Shown here one piece after another: positions 48,933-58,247 of a stretch of 64,000 bases of DNA; position 1 is the stretch's first letter; every line of letters begins with the position of its first letter. Below the pieces are notes generated by a model, which saw nothing but the letters and a program-made list of their open reading frames with translations, searched no databases and had not been told where the DNA came from. The stretch is from Phenylobacterium sp. (GTDB lineage Bacteria > Pseudomonadota > Alphaproteobacteria > Caulobacterales > Caulobacteraceae). The stretch lies in the NCBI RefSeq assembly GCF_030651185.1, contig NZ_JAUSCJ010000041.1, positions 29,693 to 93,692 on the forward strand, given 5' to 3'. The translations under genes were made by a program, and so were the position numbers.

Positions 48933-50192
48933 TCAGATTGTCTCGCCCAGGCCCCGCGCGCCCCACTTCTGGGCGCCGGTGAAATTGGCCTGTCGTAGCT
49001 GGGCGTTGGTGAAGTTGGCGCGGCTCAGGTCTGAATTGATCAGCAGCACGTGGCGCAGATCGGCCCGCGCCAGGTCGGCGTTCTTCAGGCTGGCGCCCGT
49101 CAGGTTGCAGGGCAGGATGCGGTCGCCCCCCAGCAGCAGCGGCCCCATCTGAGCGTCGCGCATGTCGGCGCTGGCGAGCTTGGCGCCCATCATCCGCGCA
49201 CCCCGCAGATCGGCGCGGCGCAGGTTGCAGGCCCGCAGGTCCGCGCCCTCCAGGTTCGCGCCCTGAAGCTGCACGCCCTCCATGTCCAGACCGTAGAACA
49301 CCGCACCCTTGGCCGAGAGCGCCGTCAGGTTGAAGCCGCGCACCGTCTCCAGCGCGCGCAGGTCGGCGTTGTCGAACACGCTGGGCGAGCCCTCGGCCCC
49401 ACCGGTTTCACACCAGCGGGCATGGTCGCGGATCATGGTCTTGTACGGCAAGTCGGAGACCGCCTTGCCCGAGGGCTGGTCGGTGAGCGCACCGCGCATG
49501 TCGGCCTGGCTGACGTTCCAGGAGAAGGTCTTGGCGCCCACCAGAATGCAGTCGCGCAGATCCGCGCCCGCGAGATCCGCGCCGGAGAGGTCCGCGCCGG
49601 CCAGGTTGGCGCCGGTCAGGGTGCATTGCTTGAGGTTGGCCCGGATCAGCTTGGCGTCCTTGAGCACCGCGTCGGTGAAGTCGGCCCGCACCGCCATCAC
49701 CCCCGACAGGCGCGACCGCTCCAGGTTGGCGCCGGCCAGGATGGCGCCCTGCATCTCGCCCACCCGGTTCTGGTGTTCCATGACTTTCAAGCCCTGGACA
49801 CGGTCCACAGAGGCGATCGAGCCCTCGCGCAGGTCGCACTCAAAGAGGTCTGCGCCGGTCAGGTTGGCGTTGCGCAGGCAGGCGCCGCGCAGATCGGCCC
49901 GCCGCATCGAGGCGTCGGTGAGATTGGCGTTCTGCAGGTCCGCGCCGAACAGATTGGCATGGTCCAGGCGGGCGCCCTGAAACTGGCAGTCGGAAAGGAT
50001 CGCGCCAGTGAAATCGCCGTCGCAAAGATTGCGCCCCCGCAGGTCCAGGCCGGTGAGATTCTTCCAGGCGAACACCGCGCGCGCGCCGCCCGGTTTGGAG
50101 GTCCACAGCCGGTCATGCTTGGCGCAGATGGCGTCGACCTCAGCCTGGGTGAGGGGCTGGAGATCCTGGATAGTTGCGGTTTGAAGCGACAT
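48933..50192 (-). CDS. Pentapeptide-repeat protein (copy B)
   Basis: A 419-residue paralogue of the gene at 47594. The N-cap is LTQAEVDAICAKHDRLWTSKPGGARAVFAWKNLTG. The first repeat block, an insert with HARWCETGG and EGSPSVFDNADLRAL, and a second block follow in the same order. It is transcribed first, with 73 bases between the two genes, so they are likely co-transcribed. Upstream (50193-50288) is AT-rich and probably holds the promoter. Confidence 0.8.
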   Translation of the reverse strand: MSLQTATIQDLQPLTQAEVDAICAKHDRLWTSKPGGARAVFAWKNLTGLDLRGRNLCDGDFTGAILSDCQFQGARLDHANLFGADLQNANLTDASMRRADLRGACLRNANLTGADLFECDLREGSIASVDRVQGLKVMEHQNRVGEMQGAILAGANLERSRLSGVMAVRADFTDAVLKDAKLIRANLKQCTLTGANLAGADLSGADLAGADLRDCILVGAKTFSWNVSQADMRGALTDQPSGKAVSDLPYKTMIRDHARWCETGGAEGSPSVFDNADLRALETVRGFNLTALSAKGAVFYGLDMEGVQLQGANLEGADLRACNLRRADLRGARMMGAKLASADMRDAQMGPLLLGGDRILPCNLTGASLKNADLARADLRHVLLINSDLSRANFTNAQLRQANFTGAQKWGARGLGETI

Positions 50193-50288
50193 GGGAGGCT
50201 GGGGGACCGTGAACTTACTATCCCCAGATTAGGTTATCGTAATTAACACGCTGTTTCCGCGACTTAGCGAAATCACGGTGAAGAATCG

Positions 50289-50723
50289 CTAAGCCTTGGG
50301 CGGCTCATAGCCGGCGTAGAGGCCTGCAGCCTCGGTTTGCAGCAGGCCAAGCTCCACCTTGAGGCCGGCCGCCCGCAACCCTTCCGTGCCGCGCCCCGAC
50401 GCATAGGTTGAGGCGTCCGTGCAGGCGATGACCACGCGCGTGATCCCCGACACCACCAGCCGTTCCGAGCAGGAGGCGGTTCCCGTGGACCTCTGACCGC
50501 AGGGCTCCAGGGTGACATAGGCGGTCGCCCCCCGGGCCGCCTCGCCGGCCTGGTCGAGGGCCTGTTCCTCCGCATGTGGACGGCCGCCCACCTGGGTGAC
50601 GCCCTGGCCCACCACCTCGCCGCCGGCGACGATCACGCACCCCACGGACGGGTTAACCCCGGTCTTCCCAAGGTGGGTCTGAGCGAGCGCGATGGCGGCG
50701 CGCATATGAGCCTGGTCAATCAT
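50289..50723 (-). CDS. Stand-alone RibD-type deaminase domain protein
   Basis: A 144-residue zinc-dependent cytidine-deaminase-fold protein like the N-terminal half of RibD: NPSVGCVIVAGGEVVGQG, then GRPHAEEQALDQAG (zinc His and catalytic Glu) and TLEPCGQRSTGTASCSERL (zinc Cys pair). The reductase half of RibD (about 200 residues) is absent, and the usual HHGRTPPC reads GQRSTGTASC. It may deaminate the riboflavin pyrimidine intermediate or a related base. ATG at 50723 starts MIDQAHMRAAIAL. Confidence 0.75.
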   Translation of the reverse strand: MIDQAHMRAAIALAQTHLGKTGVNPSVGCVIVAGGEVVGQGVTQVGGRPHAEEQALDQAGEAARGATAYVTLEPCGQRSTGTASCSERLVVSGITRVVIACTDASTYASGRGTEGLRAAGLKVELGLLQTEAAGLYAGYEPPKA

Positions 50724-50821
50724 GCCAGGTTTGTGAGGCGCCCACCGCCCTCCCCGCAACCCCGCGTGGTTGAGCGCCTGCCACCTCTCGCCCATAGTCG
50801 GGCCTCGACCGGGGAGGCTTC

Positions 50822-51568
50822 GTGACCGACGCATTGGTGATCAGGGGCCTCAACAAGACCTTCCGCACGCCCGCCGTGGACGACCTGAACCTGACGGTCC
50901 GCTCCGGTGAGCTGTACGCCCTGCTCGGTCCCAACGGGGCTGGCAAGACCACCACCCTGCGGATGGTGGCCGGGTTGCTGAAGCCGGATACCGGATCCAT
51001 CAGGGTGTTTGGCGTCGATGCGATGGCCGACCCCATGGCCGCCAAGCGGCTGATCGCCTGGGCGCCCGACGAGCCCATGCTCTACGATCGGCTGACGCCC
51101 CTGGAATACCTGGAATTCGTGGCCGGGCTCTGGGGCGTGGAGGCCAGGACGGCCCGCGCGCGGTCGGAGGAATTGCTGCGGATGCTGGGCCTGTGGGACG
51201 AACGCGGCCGCCGCTGCGAGGGCTTCTCGCGGGGCATGAAACAGAAGACGGCGCTGGCCGGGGCCCTGATCCACGATCCGAAACTGCTGATCCTCGATGA
51301 ACCGCTCACCGGCCTGGACGCCGGGGCCGCGCGCCAGGTGAAGGACCTGCTGACCGCGCGCACCAAGGCCGGCGCCACGGTGATCCTGACGACCCACATC
51401 CTGGAGGTGGCCGAACGCATGGCCGACCGCATCGGCATCATCCAGCATGGCCGACTGCTCACCGAGGGGCGGCTGGACGAACTGAGGGCCCAGGCCGGCG
51501 ACGGCGCCGCGAGCCTGGAGGACCTGTTCCTCGACCTGACCAGCCAGGCCCAGGCCGCCCCCGCGTGA
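50822..51568 (+). CDS. ABC transporter ATP-binding protein
   Basis: A 248-residue ATPase. Walker A is GPNGAGKTT (near residue 38), the signature reads FSRGMKQKTALAGALIHDP, Walker B is LLILDEPLTGLD, and the switch His is TTHILEVAERMADRI. GTG at 50822 has GGGGAGG nine bases upstream. It overlaps the permease gene by four bases (GTGA), so both form one exporter of the ABC-2 type. The substrate is unknown. Confidence 0.9.
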   Translation: MTDALVIRGLNKTFRTPAVDDLNLTVRSGELYALLGPNGAGKTTTLRMVAGLLKPDTGSIRVFGVDAMADPMAAKRLIAWAPDEPMLYDRLTPLEYLEFVAGLWGVEARTARARSEELLRMLGLWDERGRRCEGFSRGMKQKTALAGALIHDPKLLILDEPLTGLDAGAARQVKDLLTARTKAGATVILTTHILEVAERMADRIGIIQHGRLLTEGRLDELRAQAGDGAASLEDLFLDLTSQAQAAPA

Positions 51569-53106
51569 TCGCGCCGCCGGGATCGACCCTCTGGCTGCTG
51601 GCCCACGAGATGCGGCTGGGCTGGCGCACCCTGCTGGCGCGGCGCGGCGAGAACCGGCGGGGCGGCTGGATCGCCCTGGCCAGCGTGGGGTTGGTCACAC
51701 TGATCGGCGGCGTGCCCATCGGCCTGATGCTGCGCCGGGTGGAGATCGGCGTCACACCTACGGGCATCCTGCTGGCCGACGTCATCCTGGCGGTGATGTT
51801 CAGCCTGATGCTGTCCCAGACCTTGGCCGCCGCGGCCGACGTCCTCTACGACCGCGGCGACCTGGACCTGTTGTTCTCGTCCCCCATCGATCCGCGCAAG
51901 GTGCTGACGGTGCGGTTCGCAGCCATCGCGTTGAACCTGTTTCTGGTGTTCTCGGCCTTCCTCGGGCCGTTCCTGATCCCCATCGCCCTGATCGGCCATC
52001 CGCCCTGGCTGGCGGCCTTCCTGGTCCTCGCCGCCGTGGCCATCGCCGCCACAGCCTGCGGCCTGGTGGTGGCCATGGCCATGTTCGCCGCCATCGGGCC
52101 GCGTCGGACCCGCACAATCGCACAGGTCGCCTCGGCCCTGATCGGGGCCGGGTTCTTCCTGGTCACCCAGGCGCGAAGCATCTTCGGCGCGCCGGTGGGC
52201 TCGGTGTGGAGTGACCTGGTGGCCGCCGCCACCGATCCGAGTTTCGTCATGCCGCCGGTCGCGGCCCTGCCTCTGCGCGCGCTGCTGGGCGACCCCGCGG
52301 CCGTGCTGATCCTGTTGGCTGTGGCGCTGACGATGTTCACCGGGGTGAACCTCTGGCTGGGGGGCCGGTTCGCCGCCGATTCCGCCGCCGCCGCCGGAGC
52401 CGAGGCCAGCGCGGTCAAGGCGCGCACCCGGCCGGTGGCCTTCACCGGCGGCGCCTTCGCGGCCACCGTGCGCAAGGAGCTGCGGCTGATGAGCCGCGAC
52501 GCGGCCCTGATGTCCCAGGTCATGCTGCGGGTGCTGTACCTGCTGCCGTTGGGCTTCCTGCTGGTGCGCAACGCCGGAAGTCACTCACTCTTCGCCCTGC
52601 CGGGCGGGGCCGCGGCCCTCGTCTTCGTCGCCGGTCAGGTGGCCGCGAGCCTGGCCTGGATCACCGTCTCGGCGGAGGACTCCCCGGACCTGATCGCCTG
52701 CGCGCCGACACCGATCGCCACCGCGCGTCGGGCCAAGCTGACGGCGGCCTTCATCCCGGTCGCGGCCCTGCTGACCCCGATCCTGGCGATCCTCATCGTG
52801 CTGGAGCCCGGCGTCGGCCTGGCCGCCGCCCTCGGCTGCCTGGCCGCGACCCTGGCCAACGGCTTGATCAACATCTGGTATCAGCGTCCGGCCAAGCGCT
52901 CGGAATTCCGCCGCCGCCGGGGGTCCAGCTGGTTCTCCACCCTGGCCGAGGTGGGGGTCGGCGTCAGCATCGCCGCCGCCACGGGTCTGGCCGCCGCCGG
53001 TCAGCCCTGGGCGGCGATCCCGGCCGTGGTGGCGGCGCTGCTGCTGCTGGCCATGCGCCGCACCGACGCCCAGATCGCCCAGGCGCTCAGCGTGGCGGCG
53101 CGCTAG
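51565..53106 (+). CDS. ABC exporter permease, large
   Basis: A 513-residue integral membrane protein with about twelve hydrophobic segments in two halves, split by a polar stretch near residues 275-300 (SAAAAGAEASAVKARTRPVAF). A region such as VLYDRGDLDLLFSSPIDPRKVL resembles large ABC-2 permeases that pair with a single ATPase. It starts with GTG inside the ATPase stop. The TAG stop lies in a palindromic repeat. Confidence 0.85.
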   Translation: MIAPPGSTLWLLAHEMRLGWRTLLARRGENRRGGWIALASVGLVTLIGGVPIGLMLRRVEIGVTPTGILLADVILAVMFSLMLSQTLAAAADVLYDRGDLDLLFSSPIDPRKVLTVRFAAIALNLFLVFSAFLGPFLIPIALIGHPPWLAAFLVLAAVAIAATACGLVVAMAMFAAIGPRRTRTIAQVASALIGAGFFLVTQARSIFGAPVGSVWSDLVAAATDPSFVMPPVAALPLRALLGDPAAVLILLAVALTMFTGVNLWLGGRFAADSAAAAGAEASAVKARTRPVAFTGGAFAATVRKELRLMSRDAALMSQVMLRVLYLLPLGFLLVRNAGSHSLFALPGGAAALVFVAGQVAASLAWITVSAEDSPDLIACAPTPIATARRAKLTAAFIPVAALLTPILAILIVLEPGVGLAAALGCLAATLANGLINIWYQRPAKRSEFRRRRGSSWFSTLAEVGVGVSIAAATGLAAAGQPWAAIPAVVAALLLLAMRRTDAQIAQALSVAAR

Positions 53107-53156
53107 AGCCCTTTCCGATCAGATTGCTTCAATCGGATCGGATAAAAAGGGCTCTA
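53104..53156. repeat. Palindromic element overlapping the permease stop codon
   Basis: Arms TAGAGCCCTTT/AAAGGGCTCTA (11 bp) enclose CCGATC/GATCGG and a small inner hairpin GATTG-CTT-CAATC. It begins at the TAG stop of the ABC permease and ends near a TTTAGAGCATTTTTCGATC run, another common alphaproteobacterial intergenic sequence. It likely serves as terminator between the convergent permease and gpmA genes. Confidence 0.65.
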
Positions 53157-53183
53157 ATTCAAAAGTTTAGAGCATTTTTCGAT

Positions 53184-53900
53184 CTAGGTCCCGTAGGTCG
53201 GCAGCTTGGTGGCGCGGGCCGCGTCCAGGTAACGGGCCGAGGTCGGCTTCAGGGCGCTGTCCAGCTCGATCAGCAGCGGATTGCCGGTCGGGATCTCCAC
53301 GTCAATGATCGCATCGGACGACAGAGCGTAGAGCAGCTTGACGATGGCCCGCAGGGAGTTGCCGTGGGCCGCGACCAGCACGGTTTCTCCGGCCGCCAGC
53401 TTCGGTGCGATCTCGGCGGCCCAGTAGGGTTCGACGCGGTCCAGGGTGGTCTTCAGGCTCTCGGTGTCCGGCAGGGCGGCGCCGGCATAGCGGCGGTCCC
53501 CCGCGAAGTCGAACTCACCGCCGGGCGCCAGCGGCGGCGGCGGCACGTCATAGGAGCGGCGCCAGACCTTCACCTGGTCGTCGCCGTGCTTCTTGGCGGT
53601 CTCGGCCTTGTTGAGGCCGGTCAGCCCGCCGTAGTGGCGCTCGTTCAGCCGCCAGTCCTTGGTCTCCGGCACGAAGACCTGGCCCGCCGCCGTCAGGGCC
53701 AGCCAGCTGGTGCGGATAGCCCGCGTCAGCACCGACGTGAACACCCGGTCGATCTGGATCCCGGCCGCCTTGATCAGTTCGCCGCCCTTGGTCGCCTGGG
53801 CCTCGCCCTCCGGCGTCAGGTCCACGTCCACCCAGCCGGTGAAGCGGTCTTCGAGGTTCCAGCGGCTCTGGCCATGGCGCAGCAGGATCAGGGTGGGCAC
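53184..53900 (-). CDS. gpmA: 2,3-bisphosphoglycerate-dependent phosphoglycerate mutase
   Basis: A 238-residue glycolytic enzyme. The catalytic His is in LILLRHGQSRWN (RHGxSxWN), with NLEDRFTGWVDVDL, the motif WRLNERHYGGLTGLNKAE, and the second His in VLVAAHGNSLRAIVK. All dPGM residues are present. The start is GTG at 53900 with GGAGG nine bases upstream; the extension to 53960 is unlikely. Confidence 0.92.
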   Translation of the reverse strand: MPTLILLRHGQSRWNLEDRFTGWVDVDLTPEGEAQATKGGELIKAAGIQIDRVFTSVLTRAIRTSWLALTAAGQVFVPETKDWRLNERHYGGLTGLNKAETAKKHGDDQVKVWRRSYDVPPPPLAPGGEFDFAGDRRYAGAALPDTESLKTTLDRVEPYWAAEIAPKLAAGETVLVAAHGNSLRAIVKLLYALSSDAIIDVEIPTGNPLLIELDSALKPTSARYLDAARATKLPTYGT

Positions 53901-54006
53901 TGGGAAACCTCCATTCGCGGTCGAGGCCTGCGGGCTAGGGGGCGAAGGCGGAGAGGTCAAGGGTTCGCTGGCCCGAGGCGATTGTAGCCGCTATATCCGC
54001 CCAACC

Positions 54007-54252
54007 ATGCGTGACCGCCTGTTCTTCCCCGCCATCGCCCTGGCCGCCCTCGCGATGGTGGCCCTGGCCCTTGTCTGGCCCCAGGGGCTCGGCGACCGCT
54101 CGCCAGGCGTCTTCGGCCGCACCCCCACCCAGCGCACGCCGGCCGTCCAAGCCGCCATGAAGCGCGAGAGTGAGGCCGCCAACAAACGCGTCAACCAGGC
54201 CCGGCAGGCGGTTTCCGACCTGCAAAGCCAAGCCATAGCCCCGACCCAATGA
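54007..54252 (+). CDS. Small anchored protein upstream of kdsD
   Basis: An 81-residue protein with an N-terminal membrane span (LFFPAIALAALAMVALALVW) and a polar, helix-forming tail (QAAMKRESEAANKRVNQARQAVSDLQ). It overlaps kdsD by four bases (ATGA), so translation is coupled. An envelope role is likely from context. I do not recognise the family. Confidence 0.6.
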   Translation: MRDRLFFPAIALAALAMVALALVWPQGLGDRSPGVFGRTPTQRTPAVQAAMKRESEAANKRVNQARQAVSDLQSQAIAPTQ

Positions 54253-55211
54253 GCGATTTCGACGCCGTGGCCGTGGGTCGCCGAGTGCTGGCCGCCGAGG
54301 CCGACGCCCTGACCCAGCAGGCCGACGGGCTGGGGGAGGCCTTCGCCAGGGCCGTGGACATTCTCCACGCCGCCAAGGGCAAGATCGTCTGTTCGGGCAT
54401 CGGCAAGTCGGGCCACGTGGCGCGCAAGATCGCCGCCACCTTCGCCTCCACCGGAGCCCCGGCCTTCTTTGTCCACGCCAACGAGGCCAGCCACGGGGAT
54501 CTCGGCATGATCGCCGAGGGGGACGTGGTGCTCTGCCTGTCCAAGTCCGGCGAAGTGAAGGAGCTGGCCGACGTCCTGGCCTATTCCCGCCGCTTCCACA
54601 TCCCGCTGATCGCGCTGACCGCCGATCCGATGAGCGCGCTGGGCAAGGCCGCCGACGTGGTTCTGCAGCTGGCCGACGCCGCCGAGGCCACCGCCGAGGT
54701 CAAGGCGCCCACCACCTCGACCACCCTGCAGATCGCGCTGGGCGACGCGCTGGCCGTCGCGCTGCTGGAGCGGCGCGGCTTCACGGCCAAGGACTTCAAG
54801 ACCTTCCACCCCGGCGGCAAGTTGGGCGCCATGCTGCAGACGGTGGGCGACCTGATGCACGGGGCCGCCGAACTGCCCCTCGTGTCGCTCGACACCCCCA
54901 TGGCCCAGACCCTGCTGGTGATGACGGAAAAGGCCTTCGGCATCGTCGGCGTCACGGGTCCGGACGGCGCCTTGCAAGGCGTGATCACCGACGGGGATCT
55001 GCGCCGCCACATCGACGGCCTGATGGGCCACACCGCCGGCGAGGTCATGACGCCAGGCCCCAAGAAGACCGCGCCCCCCGGCATGCTGGCCGGCGAGGCC
55101 CTGGCCCTGATGAGCGACCCGCTGCCGATGGTCACCGTGCTGTTTGTGGTGGAGGGGGACAAACCGGTCGGAATCTTGCGCGTTCACGACCTGGTGCGCG
55201 CAGGCGTCTAG
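54249..55211 (+). CDS. kdsD: Arabinose-5-phosphate isomerase (KpsF/GutQ family)
   Basis: A 320-residue enzyme that makes arabinose 5-phosphate for Kdo and lipopolysaccharide. The SIS domain has KIVCSGIGKSGHVARKIAATFASTGAPAFFVHANEASHGDLGM and SKSGEVKEL; the C-terminal CBS pair has TLLVMTEKAFGIVGVTGPDGALQGVITDGDLRRHI and VLFVVEGDKPVGILRVHDL. All family parts are present. It starts the sugar-precursor region. Confidence 0.92.
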   Translation: MSDFDAVAVGRRVLAAEADALTQQADGLGEAFARAVDILHAAKGKIVCSGIGKSGHVARKIAATFASTGAPAFFVHANEASHGDLGMIAEGDVVLCLSKSGEVKELADVLAYSRRFHIPLIALTADPMSALGKAADVVLQLADAAEATAEVKAPTTSTTLQIALGDALAVALLERRGFTAKDFKTFHPGGKLGAMLQTVGDLMHGAAELPLVSLDTPMAQTLLVMTEKAFGIVGVTGPDGALQGVITDGDLRRHIDGLMGHTAGEVMTPGPKKTAPPGMLAGEALALMSDPLPMVTVLFVVEGDKPVGILRVHDLVRAGV

Positions 55212-55308
55212 CAATCGTCACAAAACACAAGTTCAAGGCTCGCGTTCGCATGGTCTTAAGGTCTCAAGACCTCTAAGAAGCCTGCCGAAGACATACGATG
55301 GAGTCCTG

Positions 55309-56808
55309 ATGCTTCCCGTTCCGCGCGCCGACCTCGTACCCAACACCCTCGACTACGAAATCTATCCACTTGTGAAGGCCACTGGCTTTCGGGAATACGA
55401 CGCGCGCTGGCTGCTGGGCCCCGACATCAACCTGCTGGGCATCGAGGCCCTCGGCCTGGGCCTCGGGACCTATATCCAGGAGCTGGGCCAGACCAAGATC
55501 GTCATCGGCCACGACTTCCGATCCTACTCCATCAATGTGAAACAGGCCCTGACCGTGGGCCTGCTGGCCGCCGGCTGCGAGGTCCTGGATATCGGCCTGG
55601 CCCTGTCGCCCATCGCCTATTTCGCTCAGTTCGACCTAGACGCCCCCTGCGTGGCCATGGTCACCGCCAGCCATAACGAGAACGGCTGGACCGGGGTGAA
55701 GATGGGCGCGCAACGGCCCCTGACCTTCGGCCCCGTCGAGATGGGCCGCCTGAAGGAGATCGTCCTCGGCGGCCAGTCCAAGATGCGCCCCGGCGGCTCC
55801 CTGACCCACGTCGCCGGTGTCGCGGAACGCTATGTCGCCGACATCGTGCGCCGCGTGGCGGTGAAGCGCCCCCTGAAGGTGGTCTGCGCCTGCGGCAACG
55901 GCACGGCCGGCGCCTTCGCGCCCGAGGCCCTGCGCCGCATGGGCGTCGAGGTCATCGAGATGGACTGCGAGCTCGACTGGACCTTCCCGCGTTACAATCC
56001 CAACCCTGAAGATCACGAGATGCTGCAGGAGATGGCCAAGGCGGTGCGCGAACATGGCGCGGACCTGGCGCTCGGCTTCGACGGCGACGGCGACCGCTGC
56101 GGCGTGGTGGACGACACCGGGGAGGAAATCTTCGCCGACAAGATCGGCCTGATGCTGGCCCGCGACCTGTCGATCCTGCACCAGAACGCCACCTTCGTGG
56201 TCGACGTGAAATCCACGGGCCTCTACGCCACCGACCCCGTCCTGGCGGCCAATGGCGCCAAGACCGTCTACTGGAAGACCGGCCACTCCTACATCAAGCG
56301 CAAGACCGCCGAACTGGGCGCGCTCGCCGGATTCGAGAAAAGCGGCCACTTCTTCTTCAACGCCCCGCTGGGCTGGGGCTACGACTGCGGCCTGACGGCG
56401 GCGGCCGCCATCCTGGCGATGATGGATCGCAACCCGGACAAGAAGCTCTCGCAGCTGAAGGACGCCCTGCCGATCGCCTACACCTCGCTCACCATGTCGC
56501 CTCACTGCGGCGACGAGGTGAAGTACGGTGTGGTGGACGACGTGGTGGCCGAGTACGAGGCCCTGGCCAAGGCCGGCGGCACGATCCTGGGCCGCAAGAT
56601 CGTCGAGGTGATCACCGTCAATGGCGTCCGCGTGGCGCTCGAAGACGGCTCCTGGGTCCTGGTGCGCGCCTCCTCCAACAAGCCCGAGATCGTCGTGGTG
56701 GTGGAGAGCACCCAGTCCGACGCCGACATGCGCGCCCTGTTCCGCGAAGAGGTGAAGCCGCGGCTCGCCAAACGGCCTGAGGTCGGCGCCTACAATCAGG
56801 AAGTCTGA
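55309..56808 (+). CDS. Phosphomannomutase/phosphoglucomutase
   Basis: A 499-residue alpha-D-phosphohexomutase. The phosphoserine loop is VTASHNENGWTGVKMG (Ser near residue 118), the metal loop is GFDGDGDRCGVVDD, and the sugar-binding loop is GFEKSGHFFF. The C-terminal domain ends with LVRASSNKPEIVVVVES. It links fructose and glucose phosphates to GDP-mannose or UDP-glucose supply. ATG at 55309 has GGAG at the right distance. The long antisense frame opposite this gene and ugd is a codon-bias shadow. Confidence 0.9.
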   Translation: MLPVPRADLVPNTLDYEIYPLVKATGFREYDARWLLGPDINLLGIEALGLGLGTYIQELGQTKIVIGHDFRSYSINVKQALTVGLLAAGCEVLDIGLALSPIAYFAQFDLDAPCVAMVTASHNENGWTGVKMGAQRPLTFGPVEMGRLKEIVLGGQSKMRPGGSLTHVAGVAERYVADIVRRVAVKRPLKVVCACGNGTAGAFAPEALRRMGVEVIEMDCELDWTFPRYNPNPEDHEMLQEMAKAVREHGADLALGFDGDGDRCGVVDDTGEEIFADKIGLMLARDLSILHQNATFVVDVKSTGLYATDPVLAANGAKTVYWKTGHSYIKRKTAELGALAGFEKSGHFFFNAPLGWGYDCGLTAAAAILAMMDRNPDKKLSQLKDALPIAYTSLTMSPHCGDEVKYGVVDDVVAEYEALAKAGGTILGRKIVEVITVNGVRVALEDGSWVLVRASSNKPEIVVVVESTQSDADMRALFREEVKPRLAKRPEVGAYNQEV

Positions 56809-56886
56809 AGCACGGCGCCACTTTTGCTGCGCTGCAAAAAGATGTACCGGCCTGACGCAGGGCCAGCACGAATTCGGGGATAGAAG

Positions 56887-58188
56887 ATGCACGTTACGAT
56901 GATTGGCACCGGCTATGTGGGCCTGGTGAGCGGGGCCTGCTTCGCCGATTTCGGCCATGACGTGATCTGCATCGACAAGGACGCGGGCAAGATCGACCGC
57001 CTGAAGTCGGGCGGCATCCCGATCTACGAGCCGGGCCTGGATGTGCTGGTGGCCCAGAACGTCAAGGCCGGGCGCCTGAGCTTCGACACCGAGGCCGCCG
57101 AGGCGGTGGCCAAGGCCGACGCGGTGTTCATCGCCGTGGGCACGCCCTCGCGCCGCGGCGATGGCCATGCCGACCTCTCCTACGTCTATGCCGCCGCCGA
57201 GGAGATCGCCGGCCTGCTGGACGGCTTCACCGTCATCGTCACCAAGTCCACCGTGCCGGTGGGCACCGGTGACGAGATCGAGCGCATCATCAAGGCCAAG
57301 CGCCCCGACGCTCAGTTCGCGGTGGTCTCCAATCCGGAGTTCCTGCGCGAAGGCGCGGCCATCGAGGACTTCAAACGTCCCGACCGCGTGGTGGTGGGCC
57401 TGGAGGATGAGCGCGCCCGGCCGGTGATGACCGAGCTCTATCGCCCGCTCTATCTGAACGAGACCCCGATCGTCTTCACCAGCCGCCGCACCAGCGAGCT
57501 GATCAAGTACGCCGCCAACGCCTTCCTGGCGCTGAAGATCACCTACATCAACGAGATCGCCGACCTCTGCGAGGCCCTGGGCGCCGACGTGCAGCAGGTG
57601 GCCAAGGGCATCGGCCTGGACAAGCGGATCGGCGGCAAGTTCCTGAACGCCGGCCCGGGCTATGGCGGCTCCTGCTTCCCGAAGGATACCCTGGCCCTGG
57701 TGCGTACCGCCGTCGACGCCGGCAGCCCCGTGCGGCTGATCGAGACCACGGTGGAGATCAACGACGCCCGCAAGAAGGCCATGTCCACCAAGGTGGCCGC
57801 GGCCGTCGAGGGCGACCTGGCCGGCAAGACGGTCGGCGTGCTCGGCCTGACCTTCAAGCCCAATACCGACGACATGCGCGACGCCCCGGCCCTCGACATC
57901 CTGCCCGCCCTGCAAAAGCTGGGCGCCAGGATCCAGGCCTTCGACCCCGAGGGGGAAGAGGCCAAGCACATGCTGAAGGATGTGGACTTCAAGGCCGACG
58001 CCTATGAGGCGGCCACCGGCGCCGACGTCCTGGTGATCATCACCGAATGGGATCAGTTCCGGGCGCTCGATCTCGACCGGATCAAGCTGCTGATGAAGAC
58101 CCCGACCCTGGTGGACCTGCGCAATATCTACAAGCCCGAGGACCTGCGCTCGCGAGGCTTCAAGTACGCCTCCATCGGGCGGGCGTAA
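56887..58188 (+). CDS. ugd: UDP-glucose 6-dehydrogenase
   Basis: A 433-residue NAD-dependent enzyme that makes UDP-glucuronate. The Rossmann start is MHVTMIGTGYVGLVSGACFADFGHDVICID, the substrate region has SNPEFLREGAAIEDFKRPDR, the catalytic Cys is in GPGYGGSCFPKDT, and the end domain has LTFKPNTDDMRDAPAL. All family motifs are present. It follows the hexomutase gene by 78 bases on the same strand. GalU at 61972 supplies its substrate. Confidence 0.93.
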   Translation: MHVTMIGTGYVGLVSGACFADFGHDVICIDKDAGKIDRLKSGGIPIYEPGLDVLVAQNVKAGRLSFDTEAAEAVAKADAVFIAVGTPSRRGDGHADLSYVYAAAEEIAGLLDGFTVIVTKSTVPVGTGDEIERIIKAKRPDAQFAVVSNPEFLREGAAIEDFKRPDRVVVGLEDERARPVMTELYRPLYLNETPIVFTSRRTSELIKYAANAFLALKITYINEIADLCEALGADVQQVAKGIGLDKRIGGKFLNAGPGYGGSCFPKDTLALVRTAVDAGSPVRLIETTVEINDARKKAMSTKVAAAVEGDLAGKTVGVLGLTFKPNTDDMRDAPALDILPALQKLGARIQAFDPEGEEAKHMLKDVDFKADAYEAATGADVLVIITEWDQFRALDLDRIKLLMKTPTLVDLRNIYKPEDLRSRGFKYASIGRA

Positions 58189-58200
58189 GTCGCAGAGATG

Positions 58201-58219
58201 CAACGCCCCTTGGGCGTTG
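58201..58219. terminator. Hairpin after ugd
   Basis: CAACGCCC-CTT-GGGCGTTG, 12 bases after the ugd stop, without a T-tract. It also lies downstream of the convergent small membrane protein gene, so it may serve both. Confidence 0.45.
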
Positions 58220-58247
58220 CTCGGACGACTCGGTCAACCTGCGGCGT

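Noticed and set aside
55636..58203. An 855-codon open frame on the minus strand opposite the hexomutase and ugd genes
   Set aside because: It is the codon-bias shadow of two clear enzymes; the translation is low-complexity (G, H, V, D rich) with no family pattern. Other long antisense frames, such as 8343-9770 and 47633-48982, are rejected for the same reason.
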